Below are positions 1 through 8,830 of a stretch of DNA of 64,000 nt, piece by piece. How positions within the stretch are numbered: the stretch's first letter is position 1; each line of letters begins with the position of its first letter. The translations under genes were made by a program, and so were the position numbers. Under the pieces are notes generated by a model. It was not told the origin of the DNA. It saw nothing but the letters and a program-made list of their open reading frames with translations, and did no database searches. This stretch comes from Mayfieldus sp963781495 (GTDB taxonomy: Bacteria > Actinomycetota > Thermoleophilia > Solirubrobacterales > 70-9): assembly GCA_963781495.1 (NCBI GenBank), contig CAWAFX010000002.1, positions 1,488,001 through 1,552,000 on the forward strand, written 5' to 3'.

Positions 1-740
1 CGGGCGCCGCCGGCGCCGACGAAGGGATTCGACGCCGGGACCGAGTAGGGCCGGCCGGCGCTCGGCCGCGGATCGATGCGGAGGATCTTCGCCAGTGGGC
101 TGGTCAGGTTCTGGCCGACCCGGTTGGGGTCGTCCTCGGAGCCGCCGTCGCCGAGCCCGATGTAGAGGTCGCCGTCGGGGCCGAAGACCAGCAGGCCGCC
201 GTTGTGGTTGTCGAACGGCTGCTTGACGCCCAGCACCACGCGGGAGCTTGCCGGGTCGGCGGTCAGCGGGTCGCCCTGCGAGCGCCGGTACTCGACCACC
301 CGGGTATCACCGGCCTTGTCGGTGTAGTCGACGTAGAAGCGGCCGCTGCGCGAGTAGTCGGGTGCGAAGGCCATAGAGAGCAGCCCCTGCTCGGTGTTGT
401 CGGTCGCCACCCGGTCGCCGATGTCCAGGAACGGGCGCGAGGCCGTTCTGCCGTCGTGGATCACCCGGATCGCTCCGCCGCGCTGGACGACGAAGAGGTC
501 GCTGGGGTCCCCGGCCGGCTGGGTGATGTAGAGCGGCTCGTCGAAGTCGCCCAGCTTGGTCAGCTTGACGCCGCCGTTGCCGTCCCCGACCGCGGGCTTA
601 CCGGACTTCCCGCCCGCCGCGGGAGGCGGGCTTGCCTTGGCGGAGCCGGTCGTCTCGCCGCCGCCGCCGCCGCAGCCCGCCGCCAGCGCGGCGCAGGCCA
701 GCAGGGCGCAGAGAGCGATCGCGCGAAGGGCTGCCGTCAT
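1..740 (-). CDS. PQQ-dependent sugar dehydrogenase (GSDH family), C-terminus outside the window
   Basis: Translating the minus strand from the ATG at 740 gives an uninterrupted frame to the window edge, so the gene continues past base 1. It begins with a lipoprotein signal peptide (hydrophobic stretch, then LAAGC with the lipid Cys at residue 23). The mature part reads as a glucose/sorbosone dehydrogenase beta-propeller: LYITQPAGDPSDLFVVQRGG, then DNHNGG and LYIGLGDGGSEDDPNR, typical of the PQQ-binding soluble aldose dehydrogenase family. Known members oxidise sugars outside the membrane with PQQ. It lies 33 bases behind a second lipoprotein gene and is probably cotranscribed with it. Substrate is unknown. 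Confidence 0.85.
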   Translation of the reverse strand, partial: MTAALRAIALCALLACAALAAGCGGGGGETTGSAKASPPPAAGGKSGKPAVGDGNGGVKLTKLGDFDEPLYITQPAGDPSDLFVVQRGGAIRVIHDGRTASRPFLDIGDRVATDNTEQGLLSMAFAPDYSRSGRFYVDYTDKAGDTRVVEYRRSQGDPLTADPASSRVVLGVKQPFDNHNGGLLVFGPDGDLYIGLGDGGSEDDPNRVGQNLTSPLAKILRIDPRPSAGRPYSVPASNPFVGAGGA

Positions 741-773
741 CGCGCAAACGGTGACAGACGCCGAACGGCGGCC

Positions 774-1466
774 TTACTTGGAGCCGTTGGAGCCGCTACC
801 GACCCCGCTGGGGGTCGGGATCTGCACGACCTGTCCCTGGTCGTTTACCCCGGTGCTCGGCGGCTTCGCGGAGATCTTGACCACGAAGGATCCGGTCGGC
901 GGGCTTCCGTTCGCCGTCACGGCCTTCGCCTTGCCGGTCAACCCGGCGTCGACCTGGTAGTCGATCGTGTAGAGCCCCGGCCGCACCGGCGTCACCTTCC
1001 ATACCGCCTGCACCGTCTTGCCCGGCTGCAGGGAGCCGAAGTCGAAGGTCTTGTCGTTGGCCGTCTCCGCTCCGGCCGAGACCTTCTGCCCGGAGAGCTT
1101 CGGGTAGTTGTTCTCCAGCACCCAAACTGGGCGCTCGGGATCGGCCAGTCCGGGCTGCTTGTCGTAGATCGAGAACGGCCTGACGGCGTTCTTGTCCAGC
1201 GAGATCGTGATCGCGAGCGCCGGCACCGGACGGCTGCCGGTGTTCTGGACGCCGATCCGCAGCAGCGAGGTCCCGGCGAGGCGCTGGCGGTTCGGGAACG
1301 AGGAGGTGACGATCTTGACCGGGAACTTGCCGGACGGCTCGTTGGCGTCCTGCCTCTGGCCTCCTCCTCCGCAAGCCGTCAGCCCCAGCGCGACCACGCC
1401 GACCAGCAGACTTACCCCGGAGCGTGTTCGGCGGGCATGCCGGAGTTGTGGGCCGGTCTCCCGCAA
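774..1466 (-). CDS. Secreted lipoprotein of unknown function with an Ig-like fold
   Basis: 230 residues from a TTG at 1466. A signal peptide ends in a lipobox (GLTAC, Cys32), so it is probably anchored outside the membrane. The mature region has patterns such as LLRIGVQNTGSRPVPALAI and GKTVQAVWKVTPVRPGLYTI, resembling CARDB or Ig-like beta-sandwiches that occur in secreted proteins; no catalytic motif is seen. The C-terminal 30 residues are Gly/Ser/Pro-rich and probably disordered. It is first in an apparent two-gene unit with the sugar dehydrogenase at 740, so a role in the same extracytoplasmic process is inferred. Confidence 0.7.
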   Translation of the reverse strand: MRETGPQLRHARRTRSGVSLLVGVVALGLTACGGGGQRQDANEPSGKFPVKIVTSSFPNRQRLAGTSLLRIGVQNTGSRPVPALAITISLDKNAVRPFSIYDKQPGLADPERPVWVLENNYPKLSGQKVSAGAETANDKTFDFGSLQPGKTVQAVWKVTPVRPGLYTIDYQVDAGLTGKAKAVTANGSPPTGSFVVKISAKPPSTGVNDQGQVVQIPTPSGVGSGSNGSK

Positions 1467-1475
1467 GGCGCTGGG

Positions 1476-1481
1476 ACCCTA
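1476..1481 (-). promoter_or_regulatory. -10 element (TAGGGT) for the lipoprotein/dehydrogenase pair
   Basis: TAGGGT on the minus strand, 9 bases before the TTG start. It fits the TAnnnT pattern found before many genes here and predicts a leaderless or nearly leaderless mRNA. Confidence 0.4.
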
Positions 1482-1647
1482 CCACGCTACTGCGCGGATT
1501 CCAGCCACATTTCTCGTACTTTCTCGCCTCGGTGACGGCTGGCGCCGCGCCTGTCGGTTACCGGTGGCGGTGGCCGGTGCGATGGCATATCCTTGGCAAA
1601 GGTCGAGCGCCGCACGCAGGGCGGCTGGTTTCGTCCCGAGGAGAGAT

Positions 1648-2454
1648 TTGGTCAGAACCGCTGTAGATCGGGCATTTCTTCCCGCCAAGAGCCTGTTCGA
1701 GCAGGTAGGGGACATGATGATCCTGACCGCGAAGACGATGGTCTCCGCGGTCCGGCCGCCGTATCCCTACGGCGGCGAGTTCATCGGCCAGTTTCTCTTC
1801 GCGCTGCAGCTCTGCTGGTTTCCGATGATGATCTCGACGATCGCCTTCGGCTTCGGGGCGCCGGGCCTGCAGGCAGCGAACTTCCTTTCGCTGTTCGGGG
1901 CCCTCGACCGCCTCGGCGGCTTCTTCGTGCTGGCCTCGATCCGCGAGTTCGCGCCCTTCGTCACCGCTGTGGTGGTCGCCGGAGTCGCTGGGACCGCGAT
2001 CACCGCCGACCTCGGCGCCCGCAAGATCCGCGAGGAGCTCGACGCTCTGCAGGTCCTCGGCGTCGACCCGATCAAGAACCTCGTCGTGCCCCGTTTCCTG
2101 GCCCTGATGATCATCACCGGGCTGATGGACATCTACGCGCTGGTCTTCGGGATCTCCGGCGGCATCGGCGCCGAGCTGCTCTACCACCAGCCGCTGGGCG
2201 GCTTCTTCGCCACCCTGTTCAACAACGCCTCGATCACCGACCTCTGGGGCTCGGTGCTGAAGACGACCCTGTTCGGGGCGATCATCGCGATCGTCTGCTC
2301 CTACAAGGGAATGACCGCCTCCGGAGGTGCGGCCGGGGTCGGCAGGGCGGTCAACGAGGCGGTGGTGATCGCCTTCATGGGCGTCTTCGCCTTCAACTAC
2401 GTCTTCACCCAGACCCTGCTCGCAACCCATCCCGAGCTGCAGACGATCCGATGA
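1648..2454 (+). CDS. MlaE/YrbE-family lipid ABC permease, first subunit (YrbEA-like)
   Basis: 268 residues if read from the TTG at 1648, chosen because GAGGAGAG sits just upstream and the length then matches actinobacterial YrbE proteins; ATGs at 1714 and 1717 are alternatives. The permease-domain signature is clear: VRPPYPYGGEFIGQ before the first helix, then DLGARKIREELDALQVLGVD, the conserved cytoplasmic coupling segment, and GMTASGGAAGVGRAVNEAVV near the C-terminus. Five or so membrane helices are predicted. It overlaps the next permease by ATGA, so the pair is translationally coupled. Known relatives form the membrane channel of Mce/Mla transporters that move lipids or steroids. Confidence 0.9.
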   Translation: MVRTAVDRAFLPAKSLFEQVGDMMILTAKTMVSAVRPPYPYGGEFIGQFLFALQLCWFPMMISTIAFGFGAPGLQAANFLSLFGALDRLGGFFVLASIREFAPFVTAVVVAGVAGTAITADLGARKIREELDALQVLGVDPIKNLVVPRFLALMIITGLMDIYALVFGISGGIGAELLYHQPLGGFFATLFNNASITDLWGSVLKTTLFGAIIAIVCSYKGMTASGGAAGVGRAVNEAVVIAFMGVFAFNYVFTQTLLATHPELQTIR

Positions 2455-3248
2455 GCTCCTGGATCGCACTGCCGCGCTCCTGGCTGGACAGCCTCGGCGA
2501 GATCGCCCGCTTCGGCGGCCAGGTCATGGGCCAGGTCTACACCGGCCGCGTGATGCGGTTCTTCGGCGAGTCCCTGCGCCAGGCCGGGATCCTGATCCTC
2601 GGCTCGGCCCTGGTGATCTGGGGCCTGATCTTCATCGGCGGTTTGACCTGCGGGATCGAGGGCGCCTACCTGCTGCGTGCCCAGGGCGCTCCCGCCTATG
2701 CCGGCGTCTTCTCGGCCTGGTGCGACCTGCGCGAGCTGATCCCCTACCTGTTCGGCTACATGATGGCCGCCAAGGTCGGGACCGGGATCGTCGCCGAGCT
2801 GGGCTCGATGCGGATCTCGGACGAGATCGACGCGCTCGAGGTGATGGGGGTGCCGCCGGTCACCTTCCTCGCCGCGACCCGGCTGCTCGCCGCCTGGCTG
2901 GCGCTTCCGTTCGTCTATCTGGTCGGGATCGGGATCGGCTACCTGGCGAGCTACCTGGCCGTCGTCAAGCAGATCGGAGACACCTCGTCGGGCGGCTACT
3001 TATTGATCTTCTGGATGTTCCAGAACCCCCCCGATCTTGTCTTCAGCTTGATCAAGGGGATGGTGATGGCGACTGTCATCGTGCTCGTCGGCTGCTACTT
3101 CGGCTACACCGCCTCGGGCGGGCCGGTCGGAGTCGGGGCCGCGACGGCGAAGTCGATGGCGCTCAACATCGTCTTAGTTCACATCATCGGGATGACTGGG
3201 ACCCTGGTCTTCTGGGGTGCCAACCCGAGGGCGCCGATAGGAGGCTGA
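2451..3248 (+). CDS. MlaE/YrbE-family lipid ABC permease, second subunit (YrbEB-like)
   Basis: 265 residues from an ATG overlapping the previous stop (ATGA). It carries the same family landmarks as its partner: ELGSMRISDEIDALEVMGV in the coupling loop and YFGYTASGGPVGVGAATAKS near the end. Two non-identical permeases side by side is the actinobacterial YrbEA/YrbEB arrangement, as opposed to the MlaE homodimer of proteobacteria. The ATPase follows immediately with its own Shine-Dalgarno sequence (AGGAGG). No Mce substrate-binding gene follows in the window, which is unusual for this family. Confidence 0.9.
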   Translation: MSSWIALPRSWLDSLGEIARFGGQVMGQVYTGRVMRFFGESLRQAGILILGSALVIWGLIFIGGLTCGIEGAYLLRAQGAPAYAGVFSAWCDLRELIPYLFGYMMAAKVGTGIVAELGSMRISDEIDALEVMGVPPVTFLAATRLLAAWLALPFVYLVGIGIGYLASYLAVVKQIGDTSSGGYLLIFWMFQNPPDLVFSLIKGMVMATVIVLVGCYFGYTASGGPVGVGAATAKSMALNIVLVHIIGMTGTLVFWGANPRAPIGG

Positions 3249-3249
3249 G

Positions 3250-4422
3250 GTGGCGAGATTCATACGCAGGCGCGGCAGCGGCGAGAGCTCGGGCTCTGGC
3301 GAGTCCGGCTGGACCCCTGAGTGGGAGGACGACTCCCGCGCCCAGGACCCCTACACCGCTGACGGGGGCCGATACGACGCCCAGCGCGTCGAGGGTGAGA
3401 TCTACGACGACGATCAGGGCGTCGAGGTGGTCGCCGAGGGCGACGAGGGGTCGAGCAGCGGCCTGACCGAGCAGTCGGCCCGCGAGGCCGAGCGCCGCGC
3501 CGACGCCCGCGCGGCCGAGCGAGGCCAGGCGCCGAGCCGCGGCAACGGTGGCGCCCATGTCGCCGAAGACGGGGCGGTCCTCGGCCGTGATTTCCAGATC
3601 CCGGGAGTCGACGCCGAGGACACCGACCCCTATCGCTGGCACACCGGCCAGAAGCGCGACCACGGCGGCGAGGACGCGATCGAGATCATCGACCTCGTGA
3701 AGCAGTTCGGCCGCACGCGGATCCTCAACGGACTCAACCTCGGGCTGCCCGACGACCAGATCTCGATGGTCCTCGGACCCTCGGGAACCGGCAAGAGCGT
3801 GCTGATCAAGCACATCGTCGGCCTGCTGTACCCGGACTCCGGCGACGTCCTGGTCCACGGAGAGTCGATCCCCAACATGACCGACGACGAGCTCTTCGAG
3901 GTGCGCAAGAAGTTCGGCCTGCTTTTCCAGGACGGCGCCCTGTTCGGCTCGATGAACATCTACGACAACGTCGCCTTCCCGCTGCGCCAGCACACCGACA
4001 AGGGCGAGGACGAGATCGCCGACATCGTCAACCAGCGCCTGAAGGAGGTCGGGCTCGGCGAGGCGACCTACCACATGCCTAACGAGCTCTCGGGCGGCAT
4101 GCGCAAGCGGGCCGGCTTCGCGCGGGCCCTGGTCCTCGACCCGGCGATCGTCATGTTCGACGAGCCCGACTCGGGGTTGGACCCGGTGCGCACGGCGCTG
4201 CTCTGCGAGCTGATCCGCGAGGTGCACGAGGAAAACGGCGGCTGCTATCTGGTCATCAGCCACGACCTCGGGACAGCGCGGCGGATCGCCGACTTCATCG
4301 CCGTCCTCTGGAAGGGCCAGATCGTCGAGTCGGGGCCGAAGGAGGAGCTGTTCAACTCCGAGAACGAGTTCGTCTCGCAGTTCCTGAACGCAGAGGTCAC
4401 CGGCCCGCTGGCGATGGACTGA
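3250..4422 (+). CDS. MlaF/Mkl-type ATPase of the YrbE transporter with a long acidic N-terminal extension
   Basis: 390 residues; the GTG at 3250 is well supported by AGGAGG five bases upstream. Residues 143-390 form the ABC ATPase: Walker A GPSGTGKS (176-183), signature LSGGM (280-284), Walker B with DEPDSGLD (304-311) and switch His338. EPDSGLDPV and the GMRKRAGFARAL helix are typical of the Mla/Mce ATPase group. Residues 1-142 are a Gly/Asp/Glu/Arg-rich low-complexity region with no recognisable fold, much longer than usual for the family and probably disordered. It powers the two permeases encoded just upstream. Confidence 0.92.
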   Translation: MARFIRRRGSGESSGSGESGWTPEWEDDSRAQDPYTADGGRYDAQRVEGEIYDDDQGVEVVAEGDEGSSSGLTEQSAREAERRADARAAERGQAPSRGNGGAHVAEDGAVLGRDFQIPGVDAEDTDPYRWHTGQKRDHGGEDAIEIIDLVKQFGRTRILNGLNLGLPDDQISMVLGPSGTGKSVLIKHIVGLLYPDSGDVLVHGESIPNMTDDELFEVRKKFGLLFQDGALFGSMNIYDNVAFPLRQHTDKGEDEIADIVNQRLKEVGLGEATYHMPNELSGGMRKRAGFARALVLDPAIVMFDEPDSGLDPVRTALLCELIREVHEENGGCYLVISHDLGTARRIADFIAVLWKGQIVESGPKEELFNSENEFVSQFLNAEVTGPLAMD

Positions 4423-4574
4423 GCGGCCCCTCCGCGGGTCCTGTCACGGCGGGCACGCTTCCGCGCCGTGCTCCCCAGTGCGCGCGGTCGCGGAAACGCG
4501 CCCGCCGCGCCACCCGCGGCTGAACCGCACGGCCCATCCGCGAGGGACCCTGCGCCGGCTTAGGAAAGCGTCCG

Positions 4575-4580
4575 TACCCT
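4575..4580 (+). promoter_or_regulatory. -10 element (TACCCT), leaderless promoter of the RND gene
   Basis: TACCCT followed by seven bases and then the GTG start, with no Shine-Dalgarno sequence between: the leaderless layout. It implies the RND gene has its own promoter inside the transporter run. Confidence 0.55.
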
Positions 4581-4587
4581 TTCCCTC

Positions 4588-7380
4588 GTGACTGCAGGAG
4601 AGAGGTTTGGCAGGGTCGCCGGCTGGTCGGCCCGGCACGCGCGGGTGCTGCTGGCGATCACCGCGGTGGTTGCGATCGGCGCCGCGGCCGGTGCCTCGAG
4701 GATTCACACCGACGCCGGCACCGGCACCCTGATCGACAGCGACTCGCAGACCTACAAGGCGACGCAGCAGTTCCGACACCAGTTCGGCGACGACGCGGTG
4801 GTGGTGCTGGTCGAGGGTGATCTGCGCAAGCTCGTCCTCACCCCCAACCTGGGCAGGCTGCTGCGGCTCGAAGGCTGTCTGGCCGGCAACGTGCCGAAGG
4901 GGGCCAAGCCGCTGCCCGGCGCCTGCGGCGAGATCGCCCGCCTGCACCCGGCCCGGGTCGTCTACGGGCCGGCGACGTTCCTCAACCAGGCGGTGCTTGG
5001 GATTCAATCCGCCCTCGGGGGCCAGATCAAGGACGTGCGGGCAAAGGCCCTGCGCGCCGCCCAGACCGCCGCCCGCCTGGCCGCCGCGCAGGGCCTCCCG
5101 GCCGCCAAGCAGAAGCAGGCGGCCAACGCCGCCGCCGCCGGCGTCGGGCGCCAGTTCCAGGCGCGCCTGCTGCGGGTCGCGGCCCAGTACGGGATCACCC
5201 GCCTGCCGCAGATCGACGACCCGGAGTTCGTCAGCCAGGTCGTCTTCGACACCCGCCAGCCCCCGGGCACCCCGAAGGCCCGCTTCTCGTATCTGTTCCC
5301 GAATCGCAACTCGGCCCTGATCTCGATCCGCCTCCGTCCCAACCTCTCGAGCTCCGAGCGCCACCGGGCGCTGGGGCTGATCCGCGAGGCGGTCAACGAC
5401 ACCACCCCGCGCAAGGCCTGCCAGAACAAGCCCTGCTTCAAGCTCAACGGCGGTCACTACGTGATCAGCGGTGCGCCGGTGGTCGTCGACGGGGTCTCCG
5501 GCAAGCTGAAGAGCGCCCTCTTCGTCCTCTTCGCCGCCGCGCTGGTGGTGATGGCGGCGACCCTGGCGCTGGTCTTCCGCTCGCGGCTGCGGCTGCTGCC
5601 GCTCGCCCTGGCGCTGGCGGCGACGGCGATCACCTTCGGGCTCACCGGACTGCTCGGCGGTTCGCTGACGATCGCCGCGATCGCGGTGCTGCCGATCCTG
5701 ATCGGGCTCGGGGTCGACTATGCGATCCAGCTCCAGGCCCGCTTCGACGAGGCGCGTGCGGGCGGTGCCGACGGTGCGGCTGCCGCGCGCGCCGCCGCCG
5801 CCCAGGCGGCACCGATGATCGGCACCGCCTGCCTCGCCTCCGCCGCCGGCTTCTCGGTCCTGCTGCTCTCGCCGGTGCCGATGGTGCGCGGCTTCGGGCT
5901 GATGCTGGTCGGCGGCGTCGCGATCGCCTTCACCCTTGCACTTACTGCCGGCTTTGCAGCGCTGTCTTTGAGGAGAACCTCTGACGAGACTTCCGCGGGT
6001 GGCGCGGGGGACGCGGTTTCCGGCCGCGCGGACCGGGGAGCACGGCCGGAAAGCGCGTTCCTCGTGACAGGACCCGCGGCGAGGTGGTTCCGGGGTTCGG
6101 GTGGCAGGAGCCCCGGTTTCGCGGCTCGGATCGCGGCTCGCCGCGACCGCGTCGCGGAGCGCATCGCGGCTTTCGGGACCCGGGCGCTCGCGGTCTCGAT
6201 CCAGAGTCCGGCCCGGGTCCTGGCGGCGGCCGGGGCGCTGGCGCTCTGCGGCTGGCTGGTCGCCCCGCGGGTGCCGCTGCAGTCCGACTTCACCAAGCTC
6301 GTTCCGCAGCACCTGCGCGAGGTCCGCGACCTGCATGAGCTGCAGCGCGCGACCGGGGTCTCGGGCGAGCTCGACGTCACCGTGCACAGCCCCGACCTGA
6401 CCGATCCGAAGCTGATCAACTGGATGAGCGGCTTCAAGCAGCGGGTCCTCTCCGAGCACGGGTTCAGCGGCCAGTTCCCGAGCTGCCGCAAGGCGCAGAT
6501 CTGCCCCGGCACCTCGCCGACCGACTTCTTTACCAATCCGAGCCTGCAGCTCTCCAGCTCCCGCATCGCCGCGCTCTACGGGGCGATCCCGGTCTATGAC
6601 CGCCAGGCGGTGATCACCAGCGGGCCGAACGGCGAGCTCGGCCACACGGCGAACATTTCCTTCGGGATCCGCGTCCAGCCGCTCGATCAGCAGCAGCAGC
6701 TGATCGAAGACATCCGTGGCGCCATCGATCCGCCCGGCAGCGGCAACGGCCCGCCGCCCGGAACCGTGGTCCAGCTCGCCGGGCTGCCGGTGATCGCCGC
6801 GGCATCCAACTCCTCGCTGGCCAGCAGCCGCTACTGGCTCACCCTGGCGGGTCTGGCGGCGGTGGCGATCGCCCTGCTGGTCGTCTACCGCTCGGTCTCG
6901 AGGGCGCTGGTGCCGCTGATCCCGATCGTCCTCGCCACCGGCTGGGCCTCACTGGTCCTCTTCGCCAGCCACGTCGAGCTCAACCCGATGTCGGCGACGC
7001 TCGGCGCCCTGGTGATCGCGATCGCCACCGAATTCAGCGTCATCCTCGCCTCGCGCTATCGCGAGGAGCGCGAGGCGGGCAGCTCGGTCGGCGAAGCGCT
7101 GCGCCGCTCCTACTCGCGCACCGGGGCGGCGGTGCTCGCCTCGGGGCTGACCGCGATCGCCGGCTTCGCGACCCTGATCGTGACCGCGATCCCGGGTCTG
7201 GGCGACTATGACTTTCCGATGCTGCGCGACTTCGGCTTCGTCACCGTCGTCGATCTCGGCGTCGCCCTGCTGGGGGTGATGCTGGTCCTGCCGGCGGTCC
7301 TGGTCTGGGCCGAGGCCGGTTTCGAGCTCGCCATGCCGCGCCTGCCCTGGCGGCGCGAGGTGGCGTCCTCGCGCCGGTGA
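4588..7380 (+). CDS. RND/MMPL-superfamily exporter
   Basis: 930 residues from a GTG. The architecture is two repeats, each a membrane helix, a large extracytoplasmic domain and a bundle of about five helices (roughly residues 15-440 and 530-920). The second helix of each bundle has the charged or polar motif of the family (IGLGVDYAIQLQARFDEARAGG; ATEFSVILASRYREEREAG). This points to the MMPL/HpnN-like branch that exports lipids, hopanoids or siderophores in an energy-coupled way. About 60 Arg/Gly/Ser-rich residues (around 465-530) link the halves. It follows the YrbE/Mkl genes and precedes a coupled thioredoxin-fold protein. Envelope lipid transport is inferred; the cargo is unknown. Confidence 0.88.
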   Translation: MTAGERFGRVAGWSARHARVLLAITAVVAIGAAAGASRIHTDAGTGTLIDSDSQTYKATQQFRHQFGDDAVVVLVEGDLRKLVLTPNLGRLLRLEGCLAGNVPKGAKPLPGACGEIARLHPARVVYGPATFLNQAVLGIQSALGGQIKDVRAKALRAAQTAARLAAAQGLPAAKQKQAANAAAAGVGRQFQARLLRVAAQYGITRLPQIDDPEFVSQVVFDTRQPPGTPKARFSYLFPNRNSALISIRLRPNLSSSERHRALGLIREAVNDTTPRKACQNKPCFKLNGGHYVISGAPVVVDGVSGKLKSALFVLFAAALVVMAATLALVFRSRLRLLPLALALAATAITFGLTGLLGGSLTIAAIAVLPILIGLGVDYAIQLQARFDEARAGGADGAAAARAAAAQAAPMIGTACLASAAGFSVLLLSPVPMVRGFGLMLVGGVAIAFTLALTAGFAALSLRRTSDETSAGGAGDAVSGRADRGARPESAFLVTGPAARWFRGSGGRSPGFAARIAARRDRVAERIAAFGTRALAVSIQSPARVLAAAGALALCGWLVAPRVPLQSDFTKLVPQHLREVRDLHELQRATGVSGELDVTVHSPDLTDPKLINWMSGFKQRVLSEHGFSGQFPSCRKAQICPGTSPTDFFTNPSLQLSSSRIAALYGAIPVYDRQAVITSGPNGELGHTANISFGIRVQPLDQQQQLIEDIRGAIDPPGSGNGPPPGTVVQLAGLPVIAAASNSSLASSRYWLTLAGLAAVAIALLVVYRSVSRALVPLIPIVLATGWASLVLFASHVELNPMSATLGALVIAIATEFSVILASRYREEREAGSSVGEALRRSYSRTGAAVLASGLTAIAGFATLIVTAIPGLGDYDFPMLRDFGFVTVVDLGVALLGVMLVLPAVLVWAEAGFELAMPRLPWRREVASSRR

Positions 7381-8120
7381 GCGAGCCGGGCCGGGGATCG
7401 GAAAAGCGTCCCGGTGGCGTCGCCGGGCGGCGCACGATGGGCCCGGTCGAGCGGCCCGGGCGCCTCTACTCGATGGTCGTCGGCGCACTCTTTCTCTCCG
7501 CGATCATCTTTGCCGCGGTCCACTTCATCAGCGGCCGCAACGAGGGGATCCTCGGCCTCGGGGACCTCAAGCCCAACAAGCCTCTGGCCGAGTTCGCGGT
7601 CCCGGTTGCGACGAGCGGGCTGGAGGGTGACGCCAACATCGCCCAGGACGACTGCGAGTCAAACCAGCTGCCCTGCCCCTCCGACCAGCGCCGCACCCCC
7701 GCCTGCGGGGTGCAGGGGGCAAACGTGATCCGGGTCTGCGACTACTTCGATCGGCCGCTGGTGATCTCGTTCTGGTTCACCCGCGGCGGCAGCTCCTGCG
7801 AGACCCAGCAGGACGTCGTCAGCCAGGTCTCACAGCGTTACCGTGGGCGGGTGGGCTTTCTCTCGATTGACGTCCGCGACAGCCGCGACAGCGTTCGCAG
7901 TCTCGTCCAGGACCGCGGCTGGCGGATGCCGGTCGGCTATGACCACGACGGCGCCGTGGCGACGCTCTACCGGGTCGGCGGCTGTCCGACCTTCGTCTAC
8001 GCCTACCCGGGCGGCTTGCTCGAAGCGGCCAGCATCGGCGAGCTCGACGCCGGCCAGCTTGCGGCCAAGGTGCGGGGCCTGCTCGCGGCCAGCAGCCGCA
8101 GGCAGCGCGCGGGGCGCTGA
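7377..8120 (+). CDS. Membrane-anchored thioredoxin-fold protein lacking CxxC
   Basis: 247 residues; GTG overlaps the previous stop (GTGA). A single membrane helix lies at about residues 33-52, so the rest is outside. The thioredoxin fold is visible: PLVISFWFTRGGSSCETQQ in place of the active-site strand and helix, then GGCPTFVYAYPGG with the conserved cis-proline. The usual CxxC is reduced to one Cys (C141), while C203 precedes the cis-Pro and four further cysteines (93, 100, 110, 121) lie in an inserted loop. A classic reductase role is therefore doubtful; a peroxiredoxin-like, isomerase or structural role is possible. Confidence 0.75.
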   Translation: MSEPGRGSEKRPGGVAGRRTMGPVERPGRLYSMVVGALFLSAIIFAAVHFISGRNEGILGLGDLKPNKPLAEFAVPVATSGLEGDANIAQDDCESNQLPCPSDQRRTPACGVQGANVIRVCDYFDRPLVISFWFTRGGSSCETQQDVVSQVSQRYRGRVGFLSIDVRDSRDSVRSLVQDRGWRMPVGYDHDGAVATLYRVGGCPTFVYAYPGGLLEAASIGELDAGQLAAKVRGLLAASSRRQRAGR

Positions 8121-8121
8121 G

Positions 8122-8796
8122 GTGGAGGCCGAGGGGCCGATCGCCGGGCTTCCCGGCGAGGAGGAGACGGCCCCGGAGGGCGGCTGGGTCGCGCCGGCGG
8201 TGGCGGAGGAGTTCTCCGGCCTCGGGATCGCCTGGATCAGCGTCGAGGCGCGCTCCGGGCGAAGCCCGCGCCAGGTCAAGGAGCGGTTGCGCGAGCTCTC
8301 GAACCGCTTCCACGGCGGCCACGCGATCCAGATCCGCCAGCGCCCGATTCCCTGGGCCTACCGGGTCTTCTTTCGCCAGATCGGCCTCGACCCCGACCAG
8401 ACCAGGACCCCGATCGAGCAGCTTGCCCTGGAGCGGATGAAGCATGGGGCCTTCGTCAGTCGCAGCCAGCTCGACGATGCGCTGACGATCGCGATCGTCG
8501 AGACCGGGGTCGCCCTGTGTGCGTTCGACGCCGATCGCGTCGAGGGCCGTCTGGGGCTGCGGGCTTCGGCCCCGGGGGAATCGCTGGAGGGCCGGCGGGG
8601 GGAGCTGCCATCGGGCACCTTGGTGATCGCCGACGAGAAGCGTCCCGTGGCGCTTCTCTTCGGTGCCACAGCCGAGGGCCGCGGGGTGCATCCGCACACG
8701 AGCCGGATCACCCTCGCCGCCCTGCGGGTCAAGGGCGTGCCCGACATCGCGGTCGAGGAGGCTCTCTGGCTGGCCCGGGCGGCCTTGACCATCTAG
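8122..8796 (+). CDS. B3/B4 domain protein (PheRS beta-chain editing-domain homologue)
   Basis: 224 residues starting at a GTG one base after the previous stop. Motifs such as RFFRQIGLDPDQTRTPIEQLALERM-like helices (around 75-100) and the later GTLVIADEKRPVALLFGAT region followed by VHPHTSRITLAALRVKGVPD match the free-standing B3/B4 family, whose fold is the tRNA-editing module of phenylalanyl-tRNA synthetase beta. Free-standing members may edit or bind mischarged aminoacyl-tRNA or amino acids, but few have been studied. About 30 N-terminal residues are acidic and disordered. It is the end of the cotranscribed block from 4588. Confidence 0.75.
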   Translation: MEAEGPIAGLPGEEETAPEGGWVAPAVAEEFSGLGIAWISVEARSGRSPRQVKERLRELSNRFHGGHAIQIRQRPIPWAYRVFFRQIGLDPDQTRTPIEQLALERMKHGAFVSRSQLDDALTIAIVETGVALCAFDADRVEGRLGLRASAPGESLEGRRGELPSGTLVIADEKRPVALLFGATAEGRGVHPHTSRITLAALRVKGVPDIAVEEALWLARAALTI

Positions 8797-8830
8797 AATC
8801 GAGGCCAGTCGACGTCTGCGAAGGGACCCG

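Noticed and set aside
4444..6645. 733-codon open frame on minus opposite the RND gene
   Set aside because: Arg/Gly/Gln-rich shadow with no domain; the plus strand encodes a full RND protein.
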